Positions 34,969 through 46,391 of a stretch of DNA of 64,000 nt are shown piece by piece. The notes beneath the pieces are model-generated. The model worked only from the letters and a program-made list of their open reading frames with translations. It did no database searches and was not told the DNA's origin. This DNA comes from Aotearoamyces nothofagi. Its lineage: Eukaryota; Ascomycota; Leotiomycetes; Leotiales; Tympanidaceae. How positions within the stretch are numbered: position 1 is the first letter of the stretch; every line of letters starts with the position of its first letter. A program made the position numbers and the translations under genes. The DNA lies in contig JADDTR010000017.1 of assembly GCA_015345905.1 (NCBI GenBank), positions 558,001-622,000 on the forward strand, given 5' to 3'.

Positions 34969-36060
34969 ATGTAGATCATTTCTCCTTCTGCTGCCGCAGG
35001 CAACTACCAGTGGCCACTGTAGCCTTTACCGTTTCTAGGATTCCTTGATGATTCCCTTTTTATATGAACCAGAGTGTATGATCAAAGAAATGGGGAATGG
35101 TATATCACAGTGGGCAATTTGATATGGTGGCGGAGGTGCCTTCATGTTGGCGTATGCGTGCGGGAGTTACAATGTCATTACTTTCCACACAGCGGTACGT
35201 GTATAGTGAGCTTTAATTCTGTCTTGCTTCGCACTCGTCGCACATTATGCGGTGTCTTAGTTGGTGGTTTTTCCCGAAGGCTGGTCCGGAGGCCGGAAAT
35301 GTTACGTTTTGTGGTCTTTTTTTTAATCAGCTGTACGTTATTTCTATGGTTTTTTTGAAGCATTTGGTTGGAAGGCAATTCGGACTTGGAACGGGGTAGG
35401 GGGGAAGGGGGGAAGGGGAAGGGGGGAGGATTTATTGCAATACCAGATCGTAATGGAAGGAGACGTTTTCTTACTTCAGTATTGCTTTTTTTGGCGACGA
35501 TTATCGAGCGCAGATTAAGTAGTCTTTTGGGGGGTCATCGGTGCACTTATTTGCCACGTAAGGGTGGGTATCGCAGCTTCTGTACGTGTAAGAAGGGCGG
35601 AACATCATTTCGCTTTGCGGTTATTAGATTCTCTGATATGCTGCTTAGCTATTACAAAGCAGTTTGTTTTCTGTTTATTCTTGCCTTTTCGTGCATGCAG
35701 GTTTCAAAGTGCTGTACAATGGTCGGAGTTGATGGGTGAGAAACGGCGTGATATAGATGAAGCCGAGATGGGTCGGGTAGACATATGAGAGGGCATTACA
35801 GCCGTTCTCTGCGTTTCGATTCAAATGCCACGCAGCCATCGTGCACAATACCGCCAATTTGAAGCGTCGTAGCATCCGCATGCATCCTCCATATAGCGAT
35901 TGGATCGCGGGGGAAGTGTGCGTGTGTCGTGTCCTTGCATATGCAAGAGCGTGCGCAGAGCCGCATTTTGTTCTCACTTACAGCATCCTATCTTCCTCGC
36001 CGTCTACACCCTATCTCTACACCGCGGTTGGAATGTCCACTTCATTGCTGATTCCTTGAA
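34969..36060. other. Intergenic region with a G-run cluster
   Basis: 1.1 kb between RasGAP and the deaminase gene. It includes T-rich stretches and a G-quadruplex-like motif at 35393-35426. Open frames here have no protein-like character. It should contain the RasGAP 3' UTR and the deaminase promoter. Confidence 0.5.
35393..35426 (+). repeat. G-quadruplex-forming motif
   Basis: Five G runs of 4, 6, 6, 4 and 6 bases are separated by 2-nt loops (TA, AA, AA, AA). This exceeds the usual G3+N1-7 pattern. It is on the sense strand relative to the upstream RasGAP gene. Confidence 0.85.
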
Positions 36061-37820
36061 ATGATCGCCAATGGCAACTTTTGGCAACGGGACCACAAAA
36101 TCGAATTTCATAAAGCCGTCCTCGAACTTTATAGAAAGACTCATCGCCCGTCCGGAGCAGAAGACTACAGACACGATGCAGCAAAGGAATCGAATAAATA
36201 CCTACTTCTGCTTAACGAAGAGCAGCATATCGCAGCTTTGATTGCTTTCCTTGCGCAGAATGAGGAAGGGGCAAAATTCGTCTCAGCCGTTACAATTGAA
36301 GAGAACCGGGACGAGCTTAGCTTGACCATCAGACTTGCAGCCAACACGACTCCCTCGAAGGAAGCCATTGCAGGACTGAGGGAGATCCTAGACATAGTTC
36401 AAGAGTACGCTCGGGAAGGTCAGTTTTACTCGATGGCTCAGAGAAATAATAGTCTGATAGGTAAGCCCGTAGGCAAACGCAGACGCAAATTCCAAGAGCG
36501 CTTGTTCAACAAAGTCTTTGAATTCAGCTCCAGCCGTGTACATCACGCCTACGTTCATATAAGTCTCCCAAGCCATGGTGGGATAAGGATGGACTACCCA
36601 GAAACCGTCCGTTGTATACAAGGCTGCGAGAAGCCCTAGCACAGCCTACCACCTGGCAGCGACGAGACTTTCGTGACTTGTTTATAAGATTTGAGGAACT
36701 TGCTGATTGCTATGAGGCTATTGATAGGTGCCCGCCGGAAGACGAAGATCGCCTTTTGAAGGCTGCTATAAGAAAGAGCTCTGAAGTGGTCCCTACCGGT
36801 TCCGAGTTGTCGTTGGAGGGATACTTGAAAACGTTGGGACTCCAACAACGCTTCTATGAAAGCCGCGAGATACTCGAAATCGACAAGATTGGCCAGTACT
36901 TTTCTCTATGTAGGGACATCACCCGATGTGCTCGCCATACAAGGTATCGAACCCTTTTCCAAAACATTAAATTGACGCACCTTGCTGCGCCAGAATCGAT
37001 ACTACCCATCGGGTCCAATGTAGACTGCCATGTGCATGGAGAAGTTCAACTCATTCTGTTCTACAAACAGGAACAGCACCCATCAGACCCGCCGCCTCGT
37101 GCTATTGGGTCGAGCAAATCCGCATGTTTTCTTTGTGATCTGTTCATCAGTCACCACGGAGGCTATCGAGTCACCCACTCCCATAAGCACCTCTACCACA
37201 AATGGACGATCCCAGACGTAGATTGGATGAGTCCGTCGCAGATACACCACTTCCAGAAAATCGTTCAGGGCATGACGGCCGATAGTCGGCTACTGCATGC
37301 CTCACAGGCTAGAGGGACAAGTCATGATGCGTCTGAAAGCAGAGTGCATCTGTCGCCTTGGGCAGCTCGATCATCGTCAACACCGAGCATCCTCTCCCAG
37401 CAGAATGAGCTAGATACCGGGCTCCTTACTCCGCCCGTAACTCTTTTGGGGCTGCGACTTGCTTCTGGCCATGGAAGCTCAAGCAGCCTATCGACGGCCA
37501 GCTCGGCATCCACCATCAGCGTCAATTTTGACCGACTCCCACACCATCAGACCCTATCTCTCACCACGCCATCCCTGCGCATCGAAGTTGGCAAGGCCAC
37601 CTTTATATTCGAATCCGTCGCGGTCATAAAGGGGCGTCTATCTATCATAGGGACGGGCGATATCTACGAGGGAGAGGATTATAAGCCCGTCAATATAGAA
37701 GATATTCCTCGTGATTCTGGTACGCAACTCGACTGCCCAGAGCAGTCGAACGAGCTGAGACTGCAGTTCAAAAGCAGCCGGGTTGATCTTATCTCGGTGG
37801 TGTTCACGTGGGATAACTAA
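36061..37820 (+). CDS. OTT_1508-like deaminase family protein
   Basis: Putative zinc-dependent deaminase of the OTT_1508 group in the cytidine deaminase superfamily; substrate unknown. Zinc-site motifs are visible: HGE in DCHVHGEVQLILFY (HxE, 37035-37043) and CxxC in KSACFLCDLFISHHGGYRVT, followed by HKHLYHKWTIPD. The N-terminal part (residues 1-133) is helical and Glu-rich. The intron is uncertain: one solution joins 36061-36460 to 36640-37820 (donor GTAAGC, acceptor CCTAG) for 526 aa; other acceptors at 36630 or 36633 also keep the frame. The region 36522-36639 is open in two frames, so a shorter intron or frameshift is possible. The C-terminal 200 residues are Ser-rich and then beta-rich, unlike the core. 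Confidence 0.78.
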
Positions 37821-38617
37821 TGCTGGATTGAAGTTATGCAAAGCCTGGTTCCTGAAGTACGCACAGTGTGGGGGGGCGCTTTGCTATTCATGCAAGCAGT
37901 AGATGCTGCGTAGGTAGGCGTTGCACCTCGTGCTTCGGAAGGAAGCTCACGTGACCGGGCCCCCTTTCCCACCAGGTCAGGGCCCCGTGACATCATGGCA
38001 CCGCACGGCCATCACTCCGTCTCTCCTCCACCGCATCAACCCTTCAACCTGCGGGAGCATGACGCAACAGATGCCGACGGCAGCGGAAGAGGTACACGCA
38101 CATACCTTTACTGCCAAGGCCAAAGCCAAGAAAAAAAATCAGAGGGCGCCTTGGGTTCTATCAGTTATCATCTGATTCGTGGTACGTCTCTATCCATCTA
38201 AATGCACCGGACGCCTCGTTCCTCATGTCCCCCCTCCCCTTCTAGGTTCTGTACATCGACCGTGCATAACAGCATTCGACAGAAAACGAGACGAAACCCA
38301 GCTCGGCTTCTCGGCAGACAAAAACATGGCGGGCTGGTAGTGGCGGCGTGGAGATGGGTTGGCAATACGATGATTGTCTCCAGGGATGTCTAAAATATAC
38401 CGACGGAAGTAAAGCTTTGGAGCACATTTACAGCTAGGGTTTTCGCTTCACCCAAGTCTACAGGCTTTGCATTTGATAGTGTGGTCAAGCGGAAGTGTAA
38501 GGGTCTCATAAGATTCACGGTTGCCTTTTAAGGTTAGGTCATGGACAAAGCTATCCTACACTAAGGTGTGCATCAAGTTCTATTAAGTATGAGATATATT
38601 GAATGTTCTATGGGGCT
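37821..38617. other. Convergent intergenic region, deaminase / RINT-1 gene
   Basis: 797 bp between convergent stop codons. A 68-codon open frame from 37995 has no recognisable features. A sequence at 38482-38492 matches a tRNA A-box but lacks a B-box. No gene supported. Confidence 0.5.
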
Positions 38618-41341
38618 TTACTCATCGCTGGTGGCCTCCACTCTCCTTTGCAATATCGTCCTAGCCTCCATGTAAGTAAGTGTCGAGAATCCCAATGCCT
38701 CAAGAATCTTCTTAGCTTCCATATTATCAGCGAAGATGCCAGCGTAAGCATTGCTCAAAGATATACCGCCATCTCGTGCTACGATGGGAAGATTAAGCAA
38801 TTGCGCGCCTTCTTTTAGCTTTGGCATTCCAAGTGCAGTCAATGACCCTTTCACGACATAATCGTCAACAATCGCCCAGATTGCAGTAAGATCACGTAGA
38901 AACTGGGCAGCACCGACAGTCGTAAACCTTTCTCTTATAAGGACTTCATTCCAAAGGTGATCCTGCAGTGTATCAAGAACCTCGTGCCAAATACGCCGAA
39001 ACGGTGTAGTAGCGAGAGATTTGCGAACGAACGCCATATTGCTGTTTAAGGTCTAATAATATTAGTTGCTAATACTTATCGATGAGTGTGGGTGGAGTAT
39101 ACCTGAAGAGGTTGATCAAGCTCTGCGGTAACAGTGAGCATATATGGATCTAAGTCTACGCCATAGTCAGTAATTGTCCAGCGATAAAACAAGCCCATAT
39201 TTGGTGCTGACTTACCTTCAGTTAAATTGTCATCGACAGTGAGCCACTGGGGTTTGTTTATGTATGGCCTTAAGATACCTGCCAAGTTGTACTTGATAGT
39301 CTCTATTAGGAGGCGTTCTGAAAGGTTTCTTTGCTTCTGAAATGCGCTAGCTATTTCATCAAAGAGAGCACCATCATCATAAGAGCCCACAGAAGCCGAG
39401 GTGCTGCTCTTGACATCGGCATAGCTTATTGGACCAGCAAGATTTTCATCAAAGTCCGTTTTCCGTGCTCTATTCTGTAGGTCGTTCCAGAGATCGACGA
39501 AGAACTATATCCATGTCAGCTTCACGTATCTACGGTAGATCTATCATAAAAGATCATCAGACGAAGACCCACAAGATCATTGCTCCAATCATGAGTCGTA
39601 GCTATGATATGGTCCGCACTGCCATAAACCTTGCAAAGGCTCTCTAAACCGCCCGTTCCTTCAAGTGCCGCTTGCTGCTCTTTAGTGACGCCATGCAACG
39701 TACGACCAACGGTTGAAGTGATCGCGGTGTATGCGTCGAGCGAGTCCCTTAATCTATCATGATACTTGTCGAGTATAGCGAGCTGTATATCGATGAGGAA
39801 TCTCAGCTTGTGTGAAAACTTACGCAGAGATTGGTATTGAGTAGTAACATTGGCAAGGAGATCTGTGATCTTCAAAGCACCAAATGTCGGTTTGGTCCTG
39901 CCAGGTCTAGCACTGTCGTAGTCAATTTTCCCACTGTCCTTGGCATCCATGATATCCTGGTATCTCTTCAAAGCAAAATCTTTCTCTAAACTCAACCATC
40001 TGTCGAACCAGACGTCCAAGACTTCCCCAGTCAATCCATTCCAGCCTCTCTTAGGGTCACCAGCGTCATATTTAAACTCTTCCCTAATCCTGTTATCGAA
40101 TTTCATCAGCGATAATATAAAATTGCTCATGAGTGAAGGTTCTTGAGACAACACGGGCATAAGACTATTGACCTTTTCTCGCACAACAGGTAGAAAGGCA
40201 GTGATGAAGGCTGATATAGGGTCGATATAAATGCTATTGCCGGCCAGTTTTGTCCCTCTAAAATGAGCGGTTAAGACGGGACCAACGCTGTCATACATGA
40301 AGCCTGTCCACTGCTCTATGGTACCTAAAGTCCACTCCAAAAAGTAGTCGGGCTGTTTGGTATCAGTATATCAGACTCTTCATCACGATACAGATTAGTG
40401 CGAGGGCTACGAACGTTGTGTTTGGAATTGGTGGGCTTTGTTCCCATGAAATGATATCTGAATTTCTGTGCGATGGATTTTGTGATAACAGCCATAGGGA
40501 GTAAAATGACTGGTTCGGTTGAATTCAAGAGTTCAAAGGTCTGGAGATCTAAGAGCTTTTGAAACGGATCAGTCCATTCCTGGATTGAGTTGGGGATTGA
40601 AGATGGCCAATCCGCCTGACGCAGCACGGTATCGAAATTATCCGACATAATCTTCTTCATCTCTTTCCAAAGATCCCCTTCTCGTTTTTCGACATATTCG
40701 ACTATATGAGGAGCGCCTCCATCTGCTTGTATTTGCAACGATCGGAGTGAGAGGGACAGTTCTTTTAGCCTAGCATATGGCTTCAAGGCCTCCTTTGGGT
40801 TATCTGGTAGAAATCGACGAGATTCTTCAGTCAAATCATCCACCTCCTTTAGAAGTTCAACGTAGGCGGTGGCAAGTTCAAGTCGTCGAAGCTTTTGCAT
40901 TGGCTGTTCGAACCTTTGCGCGGCGTCATCAGGAGCATCCGAAGCTGTAACAATAGCTAACCGCATTTGAATCTGTTCCTGCTGAGTGTGAAATGCCTTC
41001 GTCTGCGACATCACCAGTTCTATGTGATCGTCGGCGGCTGTTCTAGCCTTCGTAAATTGAGACCGTGCATCTTGAAGCTATATGGATCTATCAGCATTCT
41101 CTGATTGTCTACGCTTCTGAGCAGATTAAATTCGATTCCAAGCACTGACCTGATCGTGAAGCTGAATACGTTGGGTCTCTACGCTTTCAAGCAAATAATC
41201 GAGGGTCGAGAAGTCCGCTGGGGTTTGTAGCTTGTCGTTGAGGTAGTCGTCCAGCCTGATATCTCGCTCTTCTGCAGCTACAACCCGAGGATTATCGAGA
41301 ATGGCAATCGGGCTACCTTCTCGGTCTGTTGATGGAATCAT
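38618..41341 (-). CDS. RINT-1/Tip20 family vesicle-tethering protein
   Basis: Component of the Dsl1/NRZ-type complex that tethers Golgi-derived retrograde vesicles at the ER. Exons are 41150-41341, 40415-41077, 39573-40352, 39103-39504 and 38618-39052, giving 823 aa. The N-terminal third is coiled coil (HTQQEQIQMRLAIVTASDAP; LATAYVELLKEVDDLTEE). The RINT1/TIP20 domain includes FDTVLRQADWPSSI, FRYHFMGTKPTNS, PDYFLEWTLGTIEQW, and a C-terminal PFRRIWHEVLDTLQDHLWNE. The start may instead be the ATG at 41362 in the same frame. It diverges from DNA ligase I across about 370 bp. Confidence 0.9.
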
Positions 41342-41710
41342 CCTGCATATCTTGTGATACAACCAAGATAGATGCTGATGTCTTGTCTACTTGGCAGCTT
41401 TGACCAGCAATCAGATCTACGCGAGTCGCGTAGACGCTCGCGACTTCCACATCAATGACGTTGTCCCGAGCTTTAATATGCCCGACAGCGAGCTTAACCA
41501 CAGCACTACAATCCACTTTGAGATATTTCCATCAAGCTAAGAAGCTACAGCCTCTGAAGATGTCATACATTAGTTGACATATATTTGTGCAACTTAGCGA
41601 CAATTATCGACTTGGACTGGAACAAATCACTGCCTGATGGCGTTCTATTTCACACTCAGTGGAGGCCTCAGATTTAAGACTGTGAGGAAGTAATGATAGC
41701 ATTTGCAGAC
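41342..41710. promoter_or_regulatory. Divergent promoter, RINT-1 gene / DNA ligase I
   Basis: 369 bp between divergent starts. It carries the perfect palindrome tacgcgagtcgcgta at 41414-41428 and a nearby ctcgcgac. A 67-codon minus-strand frame (41313-41516) overlaps this spacer and the RINT-1 start and is read here as leader sequence. Confidence 0.55.
41414..41428. promoter_or_regulatory. Palindromic ACGCGA/TCGCGT element (MCB-like)
   Basis: TACGCGA and TCGCGTA are exact reverse complements around a central G. ACGCGA is one base off the MCB hexamer ACGCGT and is a known tolerated MBF half-site. DNA ligase I is a classic G1/S gene in yeasts. Placement is about 285 bp upstream of the ligase start. 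Confidence 0.45.
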
Positions 41711-44603
41711 ATGGCAAGCCCTGCGAAGCGTCGAAAACCCAATAATTCTAGCAAGACGTCTCCCATAGGCTCTCGGACCCTAGAGCACTTCTTTGGTAAA
41801 CAAAGGAATGGTATGTCGAGTCATCTTTCGAAGACAACAGAGAATGAAATATCTACAAACAGCACTTCTTTAACTGATGAACAACTGGCAAAGAAATTGC
41901 AGGCTGAATGGGACCAGGAGTCTGCGGGACCTTCAGGGGGGTCTGTGCCTAAAGAAGCTGCCAAACAATCAAGTCCTGCACCGCTTGATCAGGAACATGA
42001 TCCGTCACAGCCCACAGTTCTAGGAGGGCCCGAAATAGAAGATCTGTATTACGTGGAAAATAAGATTGATGGCATAGTTCAAGGGACATACCAGATCGGA
42101 GAAAATGATATGATACAGAAAACTCCGGCGTCAAATGGCAAGAGCACTCTGTCGCTTCAATCTGCGGGGTCTGCCGAAGATACCATAACTTCTAATTTAC
42201 CCTTCGATGAGAGTCCTTTGATTTTCGACCCCTTCAAATATGTACCAAAACTGCGAGAACATTGGGCTACAGAAGGAGGCGATGCCACTTACGCCTTGCT
42301 CACGAGGTGTTTTGTGTTAGTCAACGGCACGCAAAGCCGCATCAAGATTGTAGATACATTGGTGAATTTATTAAGAACCATCATTGTGGGGGATCCAAGT
42401 AGCTTGTTGCCTACTGTACGTATAGAAAGACTGCACTACTGCAACCATTCAACCACATTTATACCCGATGGTTGAGTTGATTCCGAGTTCCCATTTTATA
42501 ACTAAGACTAATCGGCTTCCACTCACTTTTTACGTGGTTTTCAAAATTCTGGGACTGACGAAGACTTTAGGTATGGCTTGCTACAAATGCAATATCCCCT
42601 CCTTACATATCACTTGAACTTGGTCTGGGAGGCTCGGCAATTTCTAAAGCTCTGAAAAATGTATGCGGTCTTGATAATAGAGGCTTGAAGAATCTCTACA
42701 ATAAGCATGGAGATGCAGGGGATGTGGCGTTTGAGGCTAAGAAGAGGCAGAGCTTTACGCTACGAAAGCCAAAACCGCTGTCAATCAAGGGTGTTTATCA
42801 GTCTCTAGTCAAAATAGCCAGCTGTCAAGGCACAGGAAGTGGTGAAATAAAGCAGCGCATTGTGGACAGACTCCTTCAAGATGCAAGAGGTGCGGAGGAA
42901 AGTAGATATATTGTCAGGACATTATGTCAACATGTAAGTATAATGTACGATCTTATTTCTGGCGAACATAGAAAATTTGTTGTCAGCGAAGGGGGCATAC
43001 TGACAGTTAACAGCTACGTATTGGAGCCGTAAAAACCACTATGCTCATAGCACTTTCAAGGGCCTTTTTGCTATCACGTCCTCCGGGTGCAGAGTTTCCT
43101 CTGAGATCTCAGCAGGAGCTTGCTTCTTTCAAAAAGGAAGTATTGGCAGAAGTGTGGTTGAAAGCCGAAGAAATAGTGAAGTCATGCTTTGCAAAAAGAC
43201 CTAATTACGACGACCTAATACCTGTCCTTCTGGAGATTGGCGTATGTGAGGAGCTTTTGGTCCGATGTGGCCTTGAACTACACATTCCTCTAAGACCCAT
43301 GTTAGGGAGCATTACCAGGGATCTATCTGAAATGCTCACTAAGCTTCAAGGCCGGGCTTTCAGTTGCGAGTTCAAATATGATGGTCAACGAGCGCAAGTT
43401 CATTGCGATGAGAAAGGGAGTGTCTCCATATTCTCACGCCATCTAGAGCTGATGACAGACAAATATCCTGATTTGGTAGCATTGATCCCTCAAATCCGTG
43501 GGGACGGCGTCAGTAGTTTCATAATGGAAGGAGAAGTGGTCGCTGTCGATCATCAGTCAGGAGAGCTAAAGACATTTCAAACGCTAACAAACCGAGCTCG
43601 AAAAGGTGTGGCAATTGGAAGCATTACAGTAGATGTTTGTCTCTTTGCCTTTGATCTTATGTATCTCAACGGCGAGCCTCTACTGGATCGGCCATTCCGG
43701 GACCGTCGCGAATTATTACGAAGCCTCTTCACAGAAGTTCCAAATCGATTTACCTGGGTAAAAAGCATGGATGCGACCTCACAGTATTCAGAAAGCGTGC
43801 TCGAATTCTTTAAGAGTGCAACCGATACCAAATGTGAAGGAATCATGGTCAAGATTCTGGACAACCTTCCAAATCTAAAGCTAGAAGCAGAGCTGGTAAA
43901 CCCAGAACCTCTGGTGCTATCAAGGAAAGGAAAGGAGAAGAAGGCCATAGAGAAACCCGTTGAGACCCAGTCTGTACCTAGCGATGGCTATAAAGCACAA
44001 GCAACTCGCCGAAAGGCACTACTCGCCACCTATGAGCCTGATAAACGGCTAGACTCCTGGCTGAAGGTGAAAAAGGACTATAGCGCCACCTTCGACACCC
44101 TCGATTTAATCCCCGTAGCTGGCTGGCATGGCCAAGGCCGAAAAGCCCAATGGTGGTCGCCAATACTTCTCTGCGTCCGGAACGAGATAACTGGCTCTCT
44201 TGAGGCTGTCTGCAAATGTATCTCCGGTTTCACCGATACCTTCTATAAAGCCAATAAAGAGTACTATTCTGAAGATGAAGATCACGTGCTGGGTGAGAAA
44301 CCCAGCTATATTGACTACAATGGTGGCTTTCCGGACGTTTGGTTCGAGCCACAAGAGGTGTGGGAAATAGCCTTTGCAGACATCACAATCAGTCCAACAT
44401 ACACTGCGGCGATTGGTCTTGTCAGTGAAGAGAAGGGGTTAAGCTTGAGATTTCCAAGATTCTTGAAGAAGAGGGAGGATAAGGGGATTGACGAAGCGAG
44501 CACAAGTGAATTCCTGGCTGGACTGTGGAGAAAGCAGGAGGATAAGGCTCCTTCAATAGCAAAAGAGGTACAGGATAATGCAAGTGATGAAGATGAACTG
44601 TAG
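41711..44603 (+). CDS. CDC9: Replicative DNA ligase I (ATP-dependent, Cdc9-type)
   Basis: Seals Okazaki-fragment nicks and excision-repair gaps. Exons are 41711-42415, 42571-42933 and 43014-44603, giving 885 aa; an in-frame ATG at 41693 would add six residues. The N-terminus has a PCNA-interacting-like box RTLEHFFGK at about 22-30 within a basic nuclear targeting region. The DNA-binding domain includes TLVNLLRTIIVGDPSSLLPT and ALKNVCGLDNRGLKNL. The nucleotidyltransferase motif I is EFKYDGQRAQVH, with the adenylated Lys at about 477. Later motifs are FIMEGEVVAVD, EGIMVKILDN, and WLKVKKDYSATFDTLDLIPV. The C-terminal OB fold ends in an acidic tail. An internal Lys/Ser-rich insertion sits between motifs IV and V. 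Confidence 0.96.
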
Positions 44604-44814
44604 ATTGTAGGCTCGCAGCGCCCTTTTGGCGCCTTTACCTAACTAGAGTGTAGTACGTATGTGGAAAGTAACAAATTTCAACCAATTTATTATATCCAGC
44701 CTATCCTTACCAATGTTACCCGCTTTACTGGCATCTTAATATGCAAATGTAACGCCTCGACCTCTGCCGTATCCTACAACCAATGGATCATTCCTTGATC
44801 GTATTACTGAATTA

Positions 44815-45723
44815 TCATGAGGCCGTCGACGACGGATCTATATTCGTAATCTGCGCCTCCATGAACCTGACCTTTCTTGAGGACTCGGATTCCTCTCTTG
44901 AAGTCAGTACAAAACTTGGGCTTCCTCGCCTCCTCTCACTTCTCTTCGCTCTGGCTTCCCTAGCCTCGCGGCTCCTGTACTCGGCCAATTGCTGTCTTCT
45001 TTTGTCCGCTCTTGCGCGTGCTGTCGCCGGTGTGGGTTTGAAACCTATCCCATTGATTCCCTCCCCATCATCATCCGGATCGTCTGGATCATGCCCAGTT
45101 ATCTCATCGTCATGCCATGTAAGAGACGCTCGTTCTGGGTCCACGACAACGTCATCGTCAGGAGATGGTGTAGAGTTTGCGGCGGCAGATGGTGGCGGGG
45201 TGCCCATCCGTTTCCGCCCTCGGGATTTGGAATCTGTCAGTCGGTTTATTGAGGGATATGATCGGGCCAGACCCGAATTGAAGCGACTTGCGTGACTACT
45301 CGGACTATCGAAAATGACGGGGTCAAGGTCGTCGTGGAGCAGCGTCCTCCTTACCTGGCTGTCGACGCCGTGCTCTCTCACAGGATTAGAGCTATTAATG
45401 GGGCCCTGTGGTGTTTCTGGGATCTCTCTCTCGACATCGTCACTAATTCTCATGCGCTTTCTACCGACATCTTCCTCGCCAATCGCGAAGTCGAGATGCG
45501 ACGAACGATTGACGTTCAGTTTGCTTACCCCGCTGCTTGCAATGTGAAGATCTTCGAAGCGGTGTGCTACATTAGACCGTGGGCTTTCGGACGGTTTCTG
45601 TTCGTCTGAAAATACGCCGCCGGGCAAGTTTGTGTTAATGCGCATCGGTGAGGTCTTCGTGTCCGACGTGGGTAGGCTTCGTTTGCGCTTCGGCGAGATA
45701 ATGTTGGAATCGAATGGTAGCAT
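44815..45723 (-). CDS. Conserved basic/acidic protein of unknown function, nuclear-looking
   Basis: I do not recognise the family. The frame is open upstream to 45909, but the likely start is ATG at 45723 (MLPFDSNIISPKRKRSLP), giving 302 aa; the upstream extension reads like non-coding leader. PKRKR near the N-terminus is a plausible nuclear signal. Most of the protein is polar and disordered. An acidic patch (DPDDPDDDGEGINGIGFKPT) is followed by a charged helix rich in Arg and Ala (RARADKRRQQLAEYRSREAR), then a basic segment. The patch GINGIGFKPTPATARARADK looks more constrained than its surroundings and may be a conserved core. It is convergent with DNA ligase I, with 211 bp between stops. 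Confidence 0.65.
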   Translation of the reverse strand: MLPFDSNIISPKRKRSLPTSDTKTSPMRINTNLPGGVFSDEQKPSESPRSNVAHRFEDLHIASSGVSKLNVNRSSHLDFAIGEEDVGRKRMRISDDVEREIPETPQGPINSSNPVREHGVDSQVRRTLLHDDLDPVIFDSPSSHASRFNSGLARSYPSINRLTDSKSRGRKRMGTPPPSAAANSTPSPDDDVVVDPERASLTWHDDEITGHDPDDPDDDGEGINGIGFKPTPATARARADKRRQQLAEYRSREAREARAKRSERRRGSPSFVLTSREESESSRKVRFMEAQITNIDPSSTAS

Positions 45724-46391
45724 GATTATCGCAAGGGCGCCTAAGAGCGCAATTATTCGAGCGGTGCACCTTATTTGAAGCTGATGGATAATGCTAGAGA
45801 AGAGGCACTGTTGGAGGGGGAAGTTGTATGATGGATGGCGATAATACTGTCGGTCTGTACCAAAGTACAAAGCATTGTGCATCACCGTTGATGGATGGTT
45901 TCGGCTCATCCCGAGGCAGGCAGGCAGGTAGTGTTTTGTTTACCCCAACAGCTTATCCGTACACCAATATAGCAATCTGTAGACGTAGGCAACTATCCAG
46001 CCCAAATGAGCCACTACGCATTAATGAAAAAAACTACCTTGAATTGCCAGCGTATATCTAGGAATATGATGGACATGGCGAGCAATTTGTTTGTGAGAGA
46101 TGGCCTGGCCCCTCCAAGATGTTCAGCCTCGCAGCCTCGTGGCCTCGCAGCCTCGTCGGCGGGACCTTCGTTTAGGCTGCTGCCAAACTTACTCGTAATG
46201 CCTAATTGCGTTGGCTGCCCACTGCGGGGCGGTTGAATTCAGCCTGAATGAGCTCAGGGCGCGTGCTCGAATCAACATGCCACCAAGAATGACGGAGACA
46301 AAATAAAAGGTAGGCTCTTGTCCTTTACTGTTCGCTTTGGATAGTTTAACAATCTTGCTCCCTGTAAGCTATCAATCATATACTATCAATC
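45724..46391. other. Divergent intergenic region, unknown protein / aldose epimerase
   Basis: 668 bp between divergent starts; promoter space for both. It includes a short imperfect tandem duplication of gcctcgcagcctcgtg near 46125-46160. No gene or other motif seen. Confidence 0.5.

Noticed and set aside
37995-38201. 68-codon frame MAPHGHHSVSPPPHQPFN...
   Set aside because: His/Pro-rich and short, no introns or homology recognised, within a convergent intergenic region.
38482-38492. tRNA A-box-like sequence tggtcaagcgg followed by ctcataa
   Set aside because: No B-box (GGTTCGA) at the right distance and the candidate anticodon stem does not pair.
41313-41516. 67-codon minus-strand frame upstream of the RINT-1 gene
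   Set aside because: No splice solution links it to the gene and it covers the palindromic promoter element; best read as leader.
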